Assembly (NCBI RefSeq): GCF_030813055.1
Contig: NZ_JAUSTW010000001.1
Location: 1-64,000 of the forward strand
DNA: 64,000 nucleotides
Direction of reading: 5' to 3'
Source: Neobacillus ginsengisoli
GTDB taxonomy: Bacteria; Bacillota; Bacilli; Bacillales_B; DSM-18226
The notes beneath the pieces were generated by a model. That model worked only from the letters and a program-made list of their open reading frames with translations. It did no database searches and was not told the DNA's origin. The position numbers and the translations under genes are program-made. This document shows positions 55,145 through 64,000 of this stretch, in pieces; position 1 is the first letter of the stretch, and each line of letters starts with the position of its first letter.

Positions 55145-56026
55145 ATGGGAGAAATGAAATTTGCTATTTTAAATGGGGAAATCATTGAACGTTCGCAAGC
55201 AAAAGTTGATGTGGAGGATCGAGGCTATCAATTTGGTGATGGGGTATATGAGGTCATCCGCGTCTACAATGGGAAAATGTTTACCGCCAAGGAGCATTTA
55301 TACCGATTTGTTAGAAGTGCTGACAGCATTGGGATAACTCTCCCATATAAAGATGAACAATTGTTGGAACTGCTTGAAACGCTGATTGTTAAAAATAATC
55401 TTCAAACAGGAATCATTTATATGCAAATTACAAGGGGGGTCGCACCGAGAAATCATGCTTTTCCAACCGGAAAAGTTATTCCGGCTTTAGTAGCTTACAC
55501 TAAAGAAATAAACCGGCCGGTTGAAGGCTTAAAAACAGGAGTCACAACAATTCTTACTGAAGATATTCGCTGGCTCCGCTGTGATATTAAAAGCTTAAAT
55601 TTGCTCGGGAATTTATTAGCAAAACAAAAAGCAAGCGAAAAAGGGTGCTTTGAAGCCATTCAGCTTCGAGGTAACGATGTAACAGAAGGAAGTTCATCCA
55701 ATATTTTCATCGTCAAAAATGGCGTTGTGATCACTCATGAATCTAATCATTTTATATTAAAAGGAATTACAAAAGATGTTATTTTGCAGGTTTGTTCCGA
55801 TAATGGTCTTCCTGTCGAGGAGAGGACCTTCTGTTTAGCAGAGCTTGAACAGGCGGATGAAGTATTCCTTTCGAGCACGACGGCAGAGGTAATGCCGATT
55901 GTCGAGATTGAAGGAAACAAAGTAAACGGTGGTGCAGTAGGTTCCATCACTAGAAAATTACAGGAATTGTTTGAACAGGAAATTGAAACCCAATGTGGTA
56001 GTCTTGCTGATAAGATATTATTTTAA
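55145..56026 (+). CDS. dat: D-amino acid aminotransferase Dat
   Basis: A class IV PLP aminotransferase, 293 aa, interconverting D-alanine and D-glutamate via 2-oxoacids. It shows VEDRGYQFGDGVYEVIRVYNG (~20-42), TRGVAPRNHAFP, WLRCDIKSLNLLGNLLAKQ with the PLP Lys (~147), and EGSSSNIFIV. Two starts are possible, 55145 and 55154; the GAGGAG site is either close to the first or far from the second. Confidence 0.93.
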   Translation: MGEMKFAILNGEIIERSQAKVDVEDRGYQFGDGVYEVIRVYNGKMFTAKEHLYRFVRSADSIGITLPYKDEQLLELLETLIVKNNLQTGIIYMQITRGVAPRNHAFPTGKVIPALVAYTKEINRPVEGLKTGVTTILTEDIRWLRCDIKSLNLLGNLLAKQKASEKGCFEAIQLRGNDVTEGSSSNIFIVKNGVVITHESNHFILKGITKDVILQVCSDNGLPVEERTFCLAELEQADEVFLSSTTAEVMPIVEIEGNKVNGGAVGSITRKLQELFEQEIETQCGSLADKILF

Positions 56027-56029
56027 TGG

Positions 56030-56064
56030 AAAAAGACGTGCTGGCCAGCACGTCTGCTTTTTTA
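56030..56064. terminator. bidirectional terminator dat / ytkP
   Basis: AGACGTGCTGG pairs with CCAGCACGTCT, with A and T runs, between convergent genes. Confidence 0.88.
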
Positions 56065-56994
56065 TTCAAATTGGAACAGGTCACTAGAAAGATATCTTTC
56101 CCCTGTATCGCAAGCAATGCAAACGACTACTTCGTTAGGTGATAGCCGCTTTGCTACTTCTAAAGCTGCAAAGCAGGCTCCACCAGACGATGGACCGACA
56201 AGGATGCCTTCTTCACTTGCTAACCTTCGAGTAATTTCATATGCATCCTCATCTTCAATTTGATGAATTTCATCGTACACATCTTGATTAAGTATTTCCG
56301 GAATAAACCCCGGACTTGTCCCGACGAGCTTGTGCTTGCCGGGATTTCCTCCTGATAAAACAGGGGACCCTTTTGGCTCCACTACATGGACTGACAAATT
56401 TTTAAAATGTTCTTTTAGCGTTTCACCTGTACCAGTAATGGTCCCCCCTGTTCCGGCTGTTGCGACAAAAGCAGAAAGCGGCTTTCCGATTTCCTTCATC
56501 GCTTCGATGATTTCAAGTGCTGTCGAATAACGGTGGGCATCGGGGTTTGCTTTGTTTTCAAACTGCATGGGGATAAAACTATTGGGAATTTCTTTGGCTA
56601 ATTCCTGTGCTTTTTTTATCGCCCCGGGCATTTTTTCATCTCCGGGAGTAAGCACGACCTCAGCACCATACGCTTTTAGTATATTAATTCGCTCCTGTGT
56701 CATCGTATCAGGCATGACGATTACTGATTTATAGCCGCGTGCCGCAGCATTCATGGCAATTCCGATTCCGGTATTTCCGCTGGTCGGCTCAATGATGGTT
56801 GAACCTTCCTTCAAGTAGCCGAATTTTTCAGCTTCGACAATCATGTTAAAAGCTGCCCGATCTTTCACACTTTTGCTTGGATTGTAAAACTCCAGTTTCA
56901 AGTAAACCGAGGCACCGTCTTTAGGTGCTAATCGATTGAGTTTAACTAATGGTGTTTCCCCAATCAATTCGGCAATATTGTTTACAACCTTCAT
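56062..56994 (-). CDS. ytkP: cysteine synthase family protein YtkP
   Basis: A 310-aa fold-type II PLP enzyme. The PLP Lys is in PSKSVKDRAAF (~44), the phosphate loop is TAGTGGTITGTG (~180), and EPTSGNTGIG binds substrate. It resembles CysK/CysM and B. subtilis YtkP, a putative cysteine synthase-like protein. The start MKVVNNIAELIG at 56994 follows AAAGGAAGG; the in-frame ATG at 57012 lacks an RBS. Confidence 0.9.
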   Translation of the reverse strand: MKVVNNIAELIGETPLVKLNRLAPKDGASVYLKLEFYNPSKSVKDRAAFNMIVEAEKFGYLKEGSTIIEPTSGNTGIGIAMNAAARGYKSVIVMPDTMTQERINILKAYGAEVVLTPGDEKMPGAIKKAQELAKEIPNSFIPMQFENKANPDAHRYSTALEIIEAMKEIGKPLSAFVATAGTGGTITGTGETLKEHFKNLSVHVVEPKGSPVLSGGNPGKHKLVGTSPGFIPEILNQDVYDEIHQIEDEDAYEITRRLASEEGILVGPSSGGACFAALEVAKRLSPNEVVVCIACDTGERYLSSDLFQFE

Positions 56995-57145
56995 TGTTTG
57001 CCTTCCTTTCAAGTAATTAATTTTTTCTCTCTTCCTATCATAAATAAAATCCCCGATGAAGTAAAAAATATCGGATAACTGTTAACGACAATTAAATACA
57101 ATTTGCCTAAAATAGCTTAAAATTGAGAAAAGGAATGAGAAGCCA

Positions 57146-57736
57146 ATGGAACATCAAACACATTTTTTCTTTGCTGTAAAAATCCCTGAAGAAACGAAAT
57201 TAATTATGAAGGATCATTGTGAAAAATTAAAGGAAGCCTTCCCTTTTAGCCGATGGGTACACTATCAGGATCTGCATATTACCTTGGCATTTTTGGGCTT
57301 TGCCCCAACCGAAAAACTTAAATGTGCTGAAAAAAATGTAAAAGAGGTCTTAAATCAAACGGAGTCGCTAAAACTGCAAATCAATAAGCTTGGAATTTTC
57401 GGGAAAGCAGATTCGCCCCGTATTTTTTGGGCGGATACATTGGAAAGCGATCCGTTGCAACAGGTGAGAAAAAAGGTGTTTTCGGCATGTGAGGAGGCAG
57501 GATTCCAGCTTGAAACCAGGCCATTTCGGCCGCATATTACCCTTGCAAGAAAGTGGGTAGGTGAGATGCCTTTTGAATCGCATCTCCTTGATAGGTGGCT
57601 GGAATTTCAGCCCGAACCCCTGTCGTTTGAAGCAACTGATGTGGTTTTATATCAAACACATCTTAAGAGAACGCCAAAATACGAAGCGAAAACTATATTT
57701 CCATTCATTCATAACTCGAATGAAAATTCAAGTTAA
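57146..57736 (+). CDS. thpR: RNA 2',3'-cyclic phosphodiesterase ThpR (YtlP)
   Basis: A 196-aa 2H phosphoesterase / LigT-like protein. Both HxT motifs are present: DLHITLAFLG (~47) and RPHITLARKW (~134). Family members hydrolyse 2',3'-cyclic phosphates or ligate tRNA halves in vitro; the physiological role is unclear. AAAAGGAATGAG precedes the ATG. ytlR follows after 11 bases. Confidence 0.9.
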   Translation: MEHQTHFFFAVKIPEETKLIMKDHCEKLKEAFPFSRWVHYQDLHITLAFLGFAPTEKLKCAEKNVKEVLNQTESLKLQINKLGIFGKADSPRIFWADTLESDPLQQVRKKVFSACEEAGFQLETRPFRPHITLARKWVGEMPFESHLLDRWLEFQPEPLSFEATDVVLYQTHLKRTPKYEAKTIFPFIHNSNENSS

Positions 57737-57747
57737 AGGTTGGTTGT

Positions 57748-58731
57748 ATGGAACAAATCTATTTTATTATCAATCCCAAAGCGGGGAACGGATCCTGTTT
57801 AAAAATATGGAAAAGGCTCGAGCCTGAACTAAAGAATAAAAATATTTCTTATCTGGCTTTTTTTACGGAATATCAGGGTCATGCAACTAGCATTGCCGCC
57901 ACAATTGCAACCCGGGATCATGAGAAAAAAATACTTATTGCTGTTGGCGGTGATGGAACTATGCATGAAGTCATGAATGGAATGGTAAAATATAAGAATA
58001 TCATTCTTGGATTTATACCGGGCGGTTCCGGCAACGATTTTTGCAGGGGCTTTCAAATTCCTTCAGAACCTGCAGAAGCATTAGAAGTGATTTTTCGGCT
58101 TATGAATAAAGAGGCTGCATCAATCGATATCGGAGATATTACGATGCAGGATCAAGCAAAATATTACTTTATTAATAATATGGGAGCGGGTTTTGACGCA
58201 TTAATATCCTATGAAGTAAATCAATCCCGTATGAAAGTACTATTAAATAAGCTTTCAATGGGAAGGTTAATTTATTCCTATTTTCTTTTGAAAAAACTAT
58301 TTACTTATAAATGCTCAACAATTGATTTATCAATTGACGGGAAAAAGCATATATTTGAACATACATGGTTTGTTACCGTTTCCAATCAACCTTATTACGG
58401 CGGGGGTATGAAAATTGCACCCGGATCAGTGCCGGATGATGGAATTTTCGATATAACAGTGGTTCATCAGCTTTCAAGGCTGAAGCTTTTAGTTGTCTTT
58501 ATTAGTGTTTTTTGGGGTAAACATATCCATTTCAAAGAGGTTAAAACCTTTAAAGGCAGCTTTGTTTCAATTCAAACTAACTCTCCTTTATATGTACATG
58601 CAGATGGAGAGTTTATCGGATATACTCCCTTAACGATTTATCTTCACTCCAAGGCATTAAAGGTGTTAACGAGAAGACAAAGTAAGGAAGATGCTAATCT
58701 GAAAGAGAGGGGTTCGAATGATCTCAACTGA
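57748..58731 (+). CDS. ytlR: diacylglycerol kinase-like lipid kinase YtlR
   Basis: A 327-aa DagK-family catalytic protein: FIINPKAGNGSCLKIW at the N-terminus and the nucleotide loop VGGDGTMHEVMNG (~70-82), then IPGGSGNDFCRGF and late VHADGEF. It phosphorylates a lipid or lipid-like substrate by family. The 3' end overlaps amyX by 14 bases. Confidence 0.88.
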   Translation: MEQIYFIINPKAGNGSCLKIWKRLEPELKNKNISYLAFFTEYQGHATSIAATIATRDHEKKILIAVGGDGTMHEVMNGMVKYKNIILGFIPGGSGNDFCRGFQIPSEPAEALEVIFRLMNKEAASIDIGDITMQDQAKYYFINNMGAGFDALISYEVNQSRMKVLLNKLSMGRLIYSYFLLKKLFTYKCSTIDLSIDGKKHIFEHTWFVTVSNQPYYGGGMKIAPGSVPDDGIFDITVVHQLSRLKLLVVFISVFWGKHIHFKEVKTFKGSFVSIQTNSPLYVHADGEFIGYTPLTIYLHSKALKVLTRRQSKEDANLKERGSNDLN

Positions 58732-60865
58732 ACGAAATTTCTTTGCCTATTTGGATGAGATGAATATCATTACGATTCTTCTTCCGCTTTCCTATCATCA
58801 GGGATTGTCATCTTCTTTCACGATCACAAGTGATTTTCAAGAATTTCCTTTGATTATCATGGGGAAGAGCCAAATCGAAAACAATAATAAATATACATGT
58901 CATCTTGCAGAGGAAATTTCTTTTGGTAAACCATATTGGATTATTGATGAGCATGGCGGCAAAACAGATCTTCAAATAGGGGCAGTAATTCGCACAGATG
59001 CTTTTGATGAAAAATTTTATTATAACGGTAAGGATCTTGGTGTTCGGTTCGAAAACAATCAAACTCGCTTTAAGCTTTGGGCACCAACAGCTACTCAAGT
59101 TAAATTAAAATTACGTCCGCCAAATAACTTTTTTTCTGAGATTGTCAAGATGAAACGGGAGGAAAAGGGTATTTGGTCCGCTGTTGTTTCTCAGGATTTA
59201 GATCGCTATCAATATACTTACCTGGTCCTTGTGAATCAGGAATGGCGGGAGGCCGTAGATCCTTATACAACGGCAGTAACCTCTAATGGAGAGGGAGGAG
59301 TTGTTGTGAGACTTGAAAAAACAAATAGGCCGAAACCGGTTTTACCGGCATTGGAAAGTCCCGTTGATGCCATTATTTATGAAACACATATTAGGGATTT
59401 TACGATTCATCAAAACAGCGGAGTAAAAAATAAGGGTCTCTATTTAGGCGCGGGAGAGTTAAATACAAAGGGACGGGACGGAGAGGCTACAGGATTATCG
59501 TACCTAAAGGAGTTAGGAATCACCCATATTGAATTTCTCCCTTTTAATGATTTTGCCGGTGTGGATGAATTAGACCGAAACAAAGATTATAACTGGGGCT
59601 ATAACCCGCTGCATTTTAATGCTCCTGACGGAAGCTATTCAACGAATCCGGCGAACCCCTATTCCAGAATTAAAGAATTAAAGCAATTAATTGATAATAT
59701 CCATAGCGCAGGACTAAGAATTATTATGGACGTGGTCTACAATCATGTCTATATTCGTGAAAATTCCTCTTTTGAAAAAGTAGTTCCCGGTTATTATTTC
59801 CGCCACAATGAGTTCGGTCTGCCATCTAATGGTACGGGTGTGGGAAATGATATTGCATCCGAAAGGAAAATGGTCAGAAAGTTCATCGTTGACTCCATCC
59901 GATTTTGGATAGAGGAGTATCATATCGATGGATTTCGTTTCGATTTAATGGGGATTTTGGATGTTGAGACAATGTCTGAGGTGAGAGAGACTTGTGACAG
60001 CCTGCAAAAAGGAACACTGCTTATTGGTGAGGGATGGAATCTTAACACCCCTTTACCAATTGACCAAAAGGCGATTATTCGTAATCAGTCGAAGATGCCT
60101 ACAATAGCCCAATTTAATGATAAATTTAGGGATACCATTAAAGGAAGTACCTTTAATTTATTTGAGAAAGGATATGCCTTAGGAAATGCTCATTACTTTG
60201 AGGCAGCATGTGAGATGCTGACTGGTAGTGTAGGTTTCAAAGGGACGGAAAACGGGCTTTTTAATGAGCCTTACCAATCAGTTAATTATATCGAATGCCA
60301 TGATAACCATACGATGTGGGATAAACTACTCTCATGCCATTATAATGTGGACGATTCCATACTGATGAACTATCACCGTCTAGCAACAGGAATCGTTTTA
60401 TTATCACAAGGAATCCCCTTTCTTCACAGTGGTCAAGAGTTCTTCCGAACAAAGCAAGGGGAAGGAAACAGCTATCGTTCACCGGATTATATCAATCAAC
60501 TTGATTGGGATCGAAAATGTCGGTATGAAGAAAATGTAAACTATATTAAAGGGCTAATTGAGATACGCAAAGCGTTTACCTGTTTTCGAATGAGATCTGC
60601 AGCTGAAATCCGAACCAATATGCAGCTTTTACCCAACAGTGAAGCCCACATCATTAGTTATTTATATCAAAATAAAGATAGCGATTTCAATGAAATAGTA
60701 GTTTTAATTAACCCCTTTCCTGGAAAGCATACGATATCAATTCCCGAGGGAAAATGGTTGGTTCTTGCTGACCATCTCCATGCAGGAAATTATTCCAAAA
60801 GAGTTGTGAATGGGGGAAAAATCACGATAGATCCAGTTTGTCTTAATGTTTTAGCAAAAAAATAG
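58718..60865 (+). CDS. amyX: type I pullulanase AmyX
   Basis: A debranching GH13_14 enzyme, 715 aa, without a signal peptide, so it acts on cytoplasmic glycogen or dextrins. N-terminal CBM48-type segment TRFKLWAPTATQVKLKL, the pullulanase motif NWGYNP (YNWGYNPLHFNAPDGSYS), catalytic Asp in DGFRFDLMG (~407), catalytic Glu in LIGEGWN and Asp in ECHDNHTMWDK. It complements the glg operon at the other end of the window. GAGAGGGG precedes ATG 58718. Confidence 0.95.
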   Translation: MISTERNFFAYLDEMNIITILLPLSYHQGLSSSFTITSDFQEFPLIIMGKSQIENNNKYTCHLAEEISFGKPYWIIDEHGGKTDLQIGAVIRTDAFDEKFYYNGKDLGVRFENNQTRFKLWAPTATQVKLKLRPPNNFFSEIVKMKREEKGIWSAVVSQDLDRYQYTYLVLVNQEWREAVDPYTTAVTSNGEGGVVVRLEKTNRPKPVLPALESPVDAIIYETHIRDFTIHQNSGVKNKGLYLGAGELNTKGRDGEATGLSYLKELGITHIEFLPFNDFAGVDELDRNKDYNWGYNPLHFNAPDGSYSTNPANPYSRIKELKQLIDNIHSAGLRIIMDVVYNHVYIRENSSFEKVVPGYYFRHNEFGLPSNGTGVGNDIASERKMVRKFIVDSIRFWIEEYHIDGFRFDLMGILDVETMSEVRETCDSLQKGTLLIGEGWNLNTPLPIDQKAIIRNQSKMPTIAQFNDKFRDTIKGSTFNLFEKGYALGNAHYFEAACEMLTGSVGFKGTENGLFNEPYQSVNYIECHDNHTMWDKLLSCHYNVDDSILMNYHRLATGIVLLSQGIPFLHSGQEFFRTKQGEGNSYRSPDYINQLDWDRKCRYEENVNYIKGLIEIRKAFTCFRMRSAAEIRTNMQLLPNSEAHIISYLYQNKDSDFNEIVVLINPFPGKHTISIPEGKWLVLADHLHAGNYSKRVVNGGKITIDPVCLNVLAKK

Positions 60866-60918
60866 TTTCTCCAGATGTACTTGACTAAAAAAGCATATAG
60901 GAGATAAAATTTAGTAAG

Positions 60919-60962
60919 ATGGCTATTTTATGTAATGGTTTCAATAGCTTTTTTTATTTTTT
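60919..60962 (+). terminator. probable amyX terminator
   Basis: GGCTATT and AATAGCT pair around a ~15-nt loop, followed by a long T-rich tract. The stem is short. Confidence 0.55.
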
Positions 60963-61083
60963 TAAAATAAAAGCTGTTGAAATGCTTGCGATTATTAAAC
61001 CTTCCAGCAGCTAGAGATTACCTCTGTATATTGATGGGAGACTAAAAGCCCATTAGAACGGCATAAATTGAAGGTGAACAATT

Positions 61084-61854
61084 TTGGAACATATATTAGG
61101 ACAAGAATGGGAAATTGTCCCAGCAGGAGGCGCAACCGGGGAAGCCTTTTATGCAAGGTACAAAGATCAAAGGCTTTTTTTAAAGCGCAATTCTTCTCCA
61201 TTCCTAGCAGTACTATCAGCAGAAGGCATCGTCCCGAAGCTTGTTTGGACGAAGCGATTGGAAAATGGAGACGTAATTACTGCCCAACAATGGCTAACAG
61301 GCAGAGAACTTAAGCCGTCTGAAATGAATCAAGAGCTTGTTGCGAAACTTCTTAAGAAAATTCATTGCTCAGAGCCAATGCTTGGAATGCTAAGTCGGTT
61401 AGAAAAATCACCATTACATCCTAACACTATTTTCCAAACGGTGGAAGAGGAATTGGATGATGAAGTTCTTTTGTTGCCGGAAGTCCAAAAAACTATAGCT
61501 TTTTTGAAAAAAGAGGCGATAAATGTTTATTCAGAAGAAATGGTCGTTTGCCATGGAGATGTCAATCATAACAACTGGCTGCTTGCACAAGACAACCAGT
61601 TGTATTTAATTGATTGGGACGGAGCAATGATTGCAGACCCTGCCATTGACTTAGGCTTACTTCTTTACTGGTACATCCCTGAAGAAAACTGGGGAAATTG
61701 GCTTGCCATGTATGGGAAAACACTGAATAACCATTTAAAATTAAGGATGAAATGGTATGTGGCATTGCAAACTTTATCCTCTATTCAATGGCATAAAAAT
61801 AAGAACCGCCTGCAGGAAATGGATAAATGGATTGAATTCTTAAATGGAATTTAA
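61084..61854 (+). CDS. ytmP: YtmP, APH-type phosphotransferase
   Basis: A 256-aa aminoglycoside-phosphotransferase / choline-kinase-fold protein with the catalytic loop VCHGDVNHNNWLL (~159) and metal motif LIDWDGAMIADPAIDLG (~176). The substrate is unknown. Start TTG 61084 follows GAAGGTGA. It is convergent with ytzH, and only 3 bases separate the stops with no terminator between them. Confidence 0.87.
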   Translation: MEHILGQEWEIVPAGGATGEAFYARYKDQRLFLKRNSSPFLAVLSAEGIVPKLVWTKRLENGDVITAQQWLTGRELKPSEMNQELVAKLLKKIHCSEPMLGMLSRLEKSPLHPNTIFQTVEEELDDEVLLLPEVQKTIAFLKKEAINVYSEEMVVCHGDVNHNNWLLAQDNQLYLIDWDGAMIADPAIDLGLLLYWYIPEENWGNWLAMYGKTLNNHLKLRMKWYVALQTLSSIQWHKNKNRLQEMDKWIEFLNGI

Positions 61855-61857
61855 TCG

Positions 61858-62136
61858 TTAGGAAAACTGGTCAATATTGCTGACCCAATCTGACAAATTT
61901 TCCTGGTTAGAGAGTATATGTTGATCTAAATCAGCTGTCCCTGCGCCATGCTGGCTGTATTCATATACCTCCTGTAAAATATTTTTTACATTTTGATCAA
62001 CCTGTGTGTTTACCATAAGGGATTTTACTAAACGTTCCAATTGTTCACATTCTGCTACCGATCCACAACAATCCGTTTGATGATTGTTTAATATATCTTT
62101 AAGTAATGTAACTTGGTCCTGATGACTTAATGGCAT
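61858..62136 (-). CDS. ytzH: YtzH-like protein
   Basis: A 92-aa acidic protein (MPLSHQDQVTLLKDILNNHQ ...) with CCGSVAECEQLERLVKSLM, matching the small YtzH family of Bacilli. The function is unknown. The start at 62136 follows AAGGGTG; a longer frame to 62154 is less likely. It lies between ytmP and trmB as in B. subtilis. Confidence 0.85.
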   Translation of the reverse strand: MPLSHQDQVTLLKDILNNHQTDCCGSVAECEQLERLVKSLMVNTQVDQNVKNILQEVYEYSQHGAGTADLDQHILSNQENLSDWVSNIDQFS

Positions 62137-62165
62137 GAAAGCACACCCTTTCAAGTGAATATTAA

Positions 62166-62202
62166 AAAGAATTCACAGTTAGGTTGTGAATTCTTTTTTT
62201 GT
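62166..62202. terminator. strong hairpin upstream of ytzH and trmB
   Basis: AAAGAATTCACA 62166-62177 pairs with TGTGAATTCTTT 62185-62196, and T runs follow on the plus strand. It can stop plus-strand transcripts coming from ytmP across ytzH. Confidence 0.8.
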
Positions 62203-62301
62203 TTATTCATTTTTTAAATTTGTATTTTTAACAGGAATGGCTTGCAAGTGTTTAGTTTGAATGTTATGTTTTGAACGATATTATTTTTTAGGAGTGTCAA
62301 A

Positions 62302-62943
62302 ATGCGACTTAGGAATAAACCTTATGCGAAGGATAAAATAGAGCAGCATCCCCAATATATAGTAGCAAACCCTGAACTGTATAAAGGCAAATGGAATGAA
62401 GTATTTGAAAATGGCCAGCCGCTTCATATTGAAGTCGGTACTGGAAAAGGCCGTTTCGTTACAGAAATGGCAAAAGCCAATCCGCATATAAATTATATGG
62501 GTATTGAGCTATATAATAGCGTCATCGTCGCGGCGTTGGATCGGTTAATTGAAGCCGATTTACCAAATTTAAAGCTGTTAAATGTAAATGCTAGTGATTT
62601 AGAAAAATACTTTGAGAAAAATGATGTGGACAGGGTTTATTTGAACTTTTCTGACCCATGGCCAAAGGTTCGTCATGAAAAAAGGCGTTTAACCTATAAA
62701 GATTTTCTAAAACTTTACGAAAATATTATGGTTGATGGCGGCGAAATTCACTTTAAAACAGATAACCAAGGCTTATTTGAATATTCTTTAATGAGCTTTT
62801 CTGAATATGGATTATTATTGAAATATGTAAGCCTTGATTTTCATAAAAGTGATTACCAAGGAAACATCATGACTGAATATGAACAGAAATTTTCTGAAAT
62901 AGGCAACCGTATTTACCGTTGCGAAGTAAAATATCAAAATTAA
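62302..62943 (+). CDS. trmB: tRNA (guanine-N7)-methyltransferase TrmB
   Basis: TrmB methylates G46 in the variable loop of tRNAs with SAM. It is 213 aa long, the B. subtilis length. SAM motif [14 protein letters not shown] (~42-55) and [20 protein letters not shown] (~113-132) are family hallmarks. TAGGAGTG precedes the ATG. It is 88 bases upstream of ytnP with a terminator between. Confidence 0.95.
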   Translation: MRLRNKPYAKDKIEQHPQYIVANPELYKGKWNEVFENGQPLHIEVGTGKGRFVTEMAKANPHINYMGIELYNSVIVAALDRLIEADLPNLKLLNVNASDLEKYFEKNDVDRVYLNFSDPWPKVRHEKRRLTYKDFLKLYENIMVDGGEIHFKTDNQGLFEYSLMSFSEYGLLLKYVSLDFHKSDYQGNIMTEYEQKFSEIGNRIYRCEVKYQN

Positions 62944-62949
62944 TTAGTT

Positions 62950-62981
62950 GGACAGTTCATTACCTGAGCTGTCCTTTTTCA
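62950..62981 (+). terminator. trmB terminator
   Basis: GGACAG(TT) pairs with (GC)TGTCC around a ~12-nt loop, followed by TTTTTC. Confidence 0.75.
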
Positions 62982-63031
62982 TTCTCATAAATATCTCACA
63001 ATGATAAAATAATGAGGAGGGGGAGAAGCAC

Positions 63032-63871
63032 ATGGAAACGTTACAAATTGGAAATGTTTCACTGACCTGGTTATCCGGTGGGGTGACGAACCTCGATGGA
63101 GGTGCCATGTTTGGTGTTGTACCGAAAGGGCTATGGTCTAAGAAGTATCCACACAATGAAAAGAACCAAATCGAATTGTCTACAGACCCCATTTTAATTC
63201 AAATGGATGGGAAAACTATTTTGGTTGAATCCGGAATTGGAAAAGGAAAATTAAGCGAAAAGCAATTAAGAAACTATGGCGTTACAAGAGAATCAGAATT
63301 GGAAGCTTCTCTGGGGAAAATTGGGTTAAACCCTGAAAAAATTGATTATGTTCTGATGACACATCTTCATTTTGATCATGCTTGCGGTTTGACTGGTCTT
63401 GTAGGAGGTAAGTATGTTTCAACCTTCCCGAATGCCCAAATTATTACTTCCCACATTGAATGGGACGAGATGAGAAACCCAAATATCCGTTCAAAAAATA
63501 CATACTGGAAAGAAAATTGGGAAGCGATTGAAAATCAGGTTGTCAATTTTGAGGAATCATGGAAAATGGGGCCAATAAGTATGTATCATACCGGCGGACA
63601 TAGTGATGGCCATTCGATTTTAATCATTGAAGATGGCGAAGAGATGGCCATTCACATGGCAGATCTTATGCCCACCCATGCCCATCGAAATAGTTTATGG
63701 GTCATGGCTTATGATGATTACCCAATGGACTCCATTGCGGCAAAAGAAAAATGGGTAAGCCATGCATTAAAGCGTAACGCTTGGTTTACATTTTATCATG
63801 ATGCTTTTTATCGTGCTGTAAAATGGGGAGAAGACGGTCAAATAGTAAAAAGTATAAAAAGACAGGGATAA
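63032..63871 (+). CDS. ytnP: metallo-beta-lactamase-fold lactonase YtnP
   Basis: A 279-aa MBL-fold protein. The Zn-binding motif HLHFDHACG (~111-119) is complete, with further ligands in [10 protein letters not shown] and [12 protein letters not shown]. subtilis YtnP is described as a quorum-quenching lactonase acting on signalling molecules of Streptomyces and on acyl-homoserine lactones. GAGGAGGGG precedes the ATG. Cytoplasmic by sequence. Confidence 0.9.
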   Translation: METLQIGNVSLTWLSGGVTNLDGGAMFGVVPKGLWSKKYPHNEKNQIELSTDPILIQMDGKTILVESGIGKGKLSEKQLRNYGVTRESELEASLGKIGLNPEKIDYVLMTHLHFDHACGLTGLVGGKYVSTFPNAQIITSHIEWDEMRNPNIRSKNTYWKENWEAIENQVVNFEESWKMGPISMYHTGGHSDGHSILIIEDGEEMAIHMADLMPTHAHRNSLWVMAYDDYPMDSIAAKEKWVSHALKRNAWFTFYHDAFYRAVKWGEDGQIVKSIKRQG

Positions 63872-63876
63872 TTAAA

Positions 63877-63911
63877 GAGAGCCGCAACAAATAGGAACGG
63901 CTCTCCTTTAA
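63877..63911 (+). terminator. ytnP terminator
   Basis: GAGAGCCG 63877-63884 pairs with CGGCTCTC 63898-63905, then CTTTA. The U-run is weak. Confidence 0.6.
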
Positions 63912-63920
63912 GGTTATGAT

Positions 63921-63956
63921 AGAGCCCGTTTATTAATAAACTAATAAACGGGCTCT
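63921..63956. terminator. 15-bp perfect palindrome at window edge
   Basis: AGAGCCCGTTTATTA 63921-63935 pairs exactly with TAATAAACGGGCTCT 63942-63956 around ATAAAC. It contains the stop codon of a possible minus-strand gene, so it could be that gene's terminator, though the U-run is missing. Confidence 0.5.
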
Positions 63957-64000
63957 TGGGCTTTTCTTAATTCCCGTACATCCAGCAGAGTTCCTGTAGA
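63941..64000 (-). CDS. possible C-terminal end of a minus-strand gene (partial)
   Basis: The minus strand is open from the window edge for 19 codons (STGTLLDVRELRKAQEPVY) to TAG at 63941-63943. Too short to identify; the position before a perfect hairpin is the only support. It may be chance. Confidence 0.3.
   Translation of the reverse strand, partial: STGTLLDVRELRKAQEPVY

Overview
The window is a stretch of chromosome from a low-GC Gram-positive spore former of the family Bacillaceae. Gene content and order closely follow the Bacillus subtilis rrnB/trnB - glg - men - ytk/ytl/ytm - pckA - metK - asnB - ytp/ytq - leuS - ytgP - amyX - trmB - ytnP segment. Ribosome binding sites are strong (AGGAGG type), and TTG and GTG starts are common. 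I cannot name the species; the gene set would fit Neobacillus, Mesobacillus or a related genus. Almost everything is core chromosome; I see no prophage, transposase gene or CRISPR array.

Layout. 1-2580: the 3' end of a 23S rRNA gene, a 5S rRNA gene and a 21-gene tRNA cluster ending in a terminator. The tRNA-Ile2 and initiator tRNA-Met genes are each preceded by a duplicated 5' piece of themselves plus a similar two-hairpin element. 2937-10979: glycogen operon glgBCDAP. 11014-19918: menaquinone genes, menA on the minus strand and menFDHB / menEC on the plus strand. 19960-27252: small and housekeeping genes (DUF1540 protein, carbonic anhydrase, yidD, luxS, ytzI, a Nudix hydrolase), an ABC importer (ytlACD) and ytmAB. 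27334-33528: pckA, metK behind a SAM-I riboswitch, asnB, ytoA. 33723-39238: ytpAB, the tRNA wobble-modification pair ytqAB, ytzC, a small hydrophilic ORF and an MFS transporter. 39482-42699: leuS behind a T-box leader, then a rhodanese gene. 42749-50144: sporulation and membrane proteins, a flavoprotein, murJ, a pseudouridine synthase, dps, an Escherichia coli-type speD, and a divergent UMP-kinase paralogue preceded by a 17-codon leader peptide and a terminator. 50211-53225: an ArsR/SRPBCC operon with a repeated operator, a 42-codon ORF, an amino-acid permease and ytzE. 53707-64000: pepV, dat, ytkP, thpR, ytlR, amyX, ytmP, ytzH, trmB, ytnP and the edge of a possible minus-strand gene.

How the genes work together. 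GlgC/GlgD make ADP-glucose, GlgA and GlgB build and branch glycogen, and GlgP (with pullulanase AmyX further along) degrades it. MenF to MenE make 1,4-dihydroxy-2-naphthoate precursors from chorismate, and MenA prenylates the product. MetK makes S-adenosylmethionine, which SpeD, TrmB and YtqB consume and from which LuxS recycles the by-product.

Points that most deserve follow-up are the paired tRNA-associated hairpin elements (1270-1411 and 1621-1761), the leader-peptide attenuator in front of the PyrH-like paralogue (49239-50144), the intergenic MITE-like repeats placed inside the glg and men operons and after leuS, and the structured metK leader downstream of its riboswitch. All assignments come from reading the sequence and remembered family features; no database search was run.
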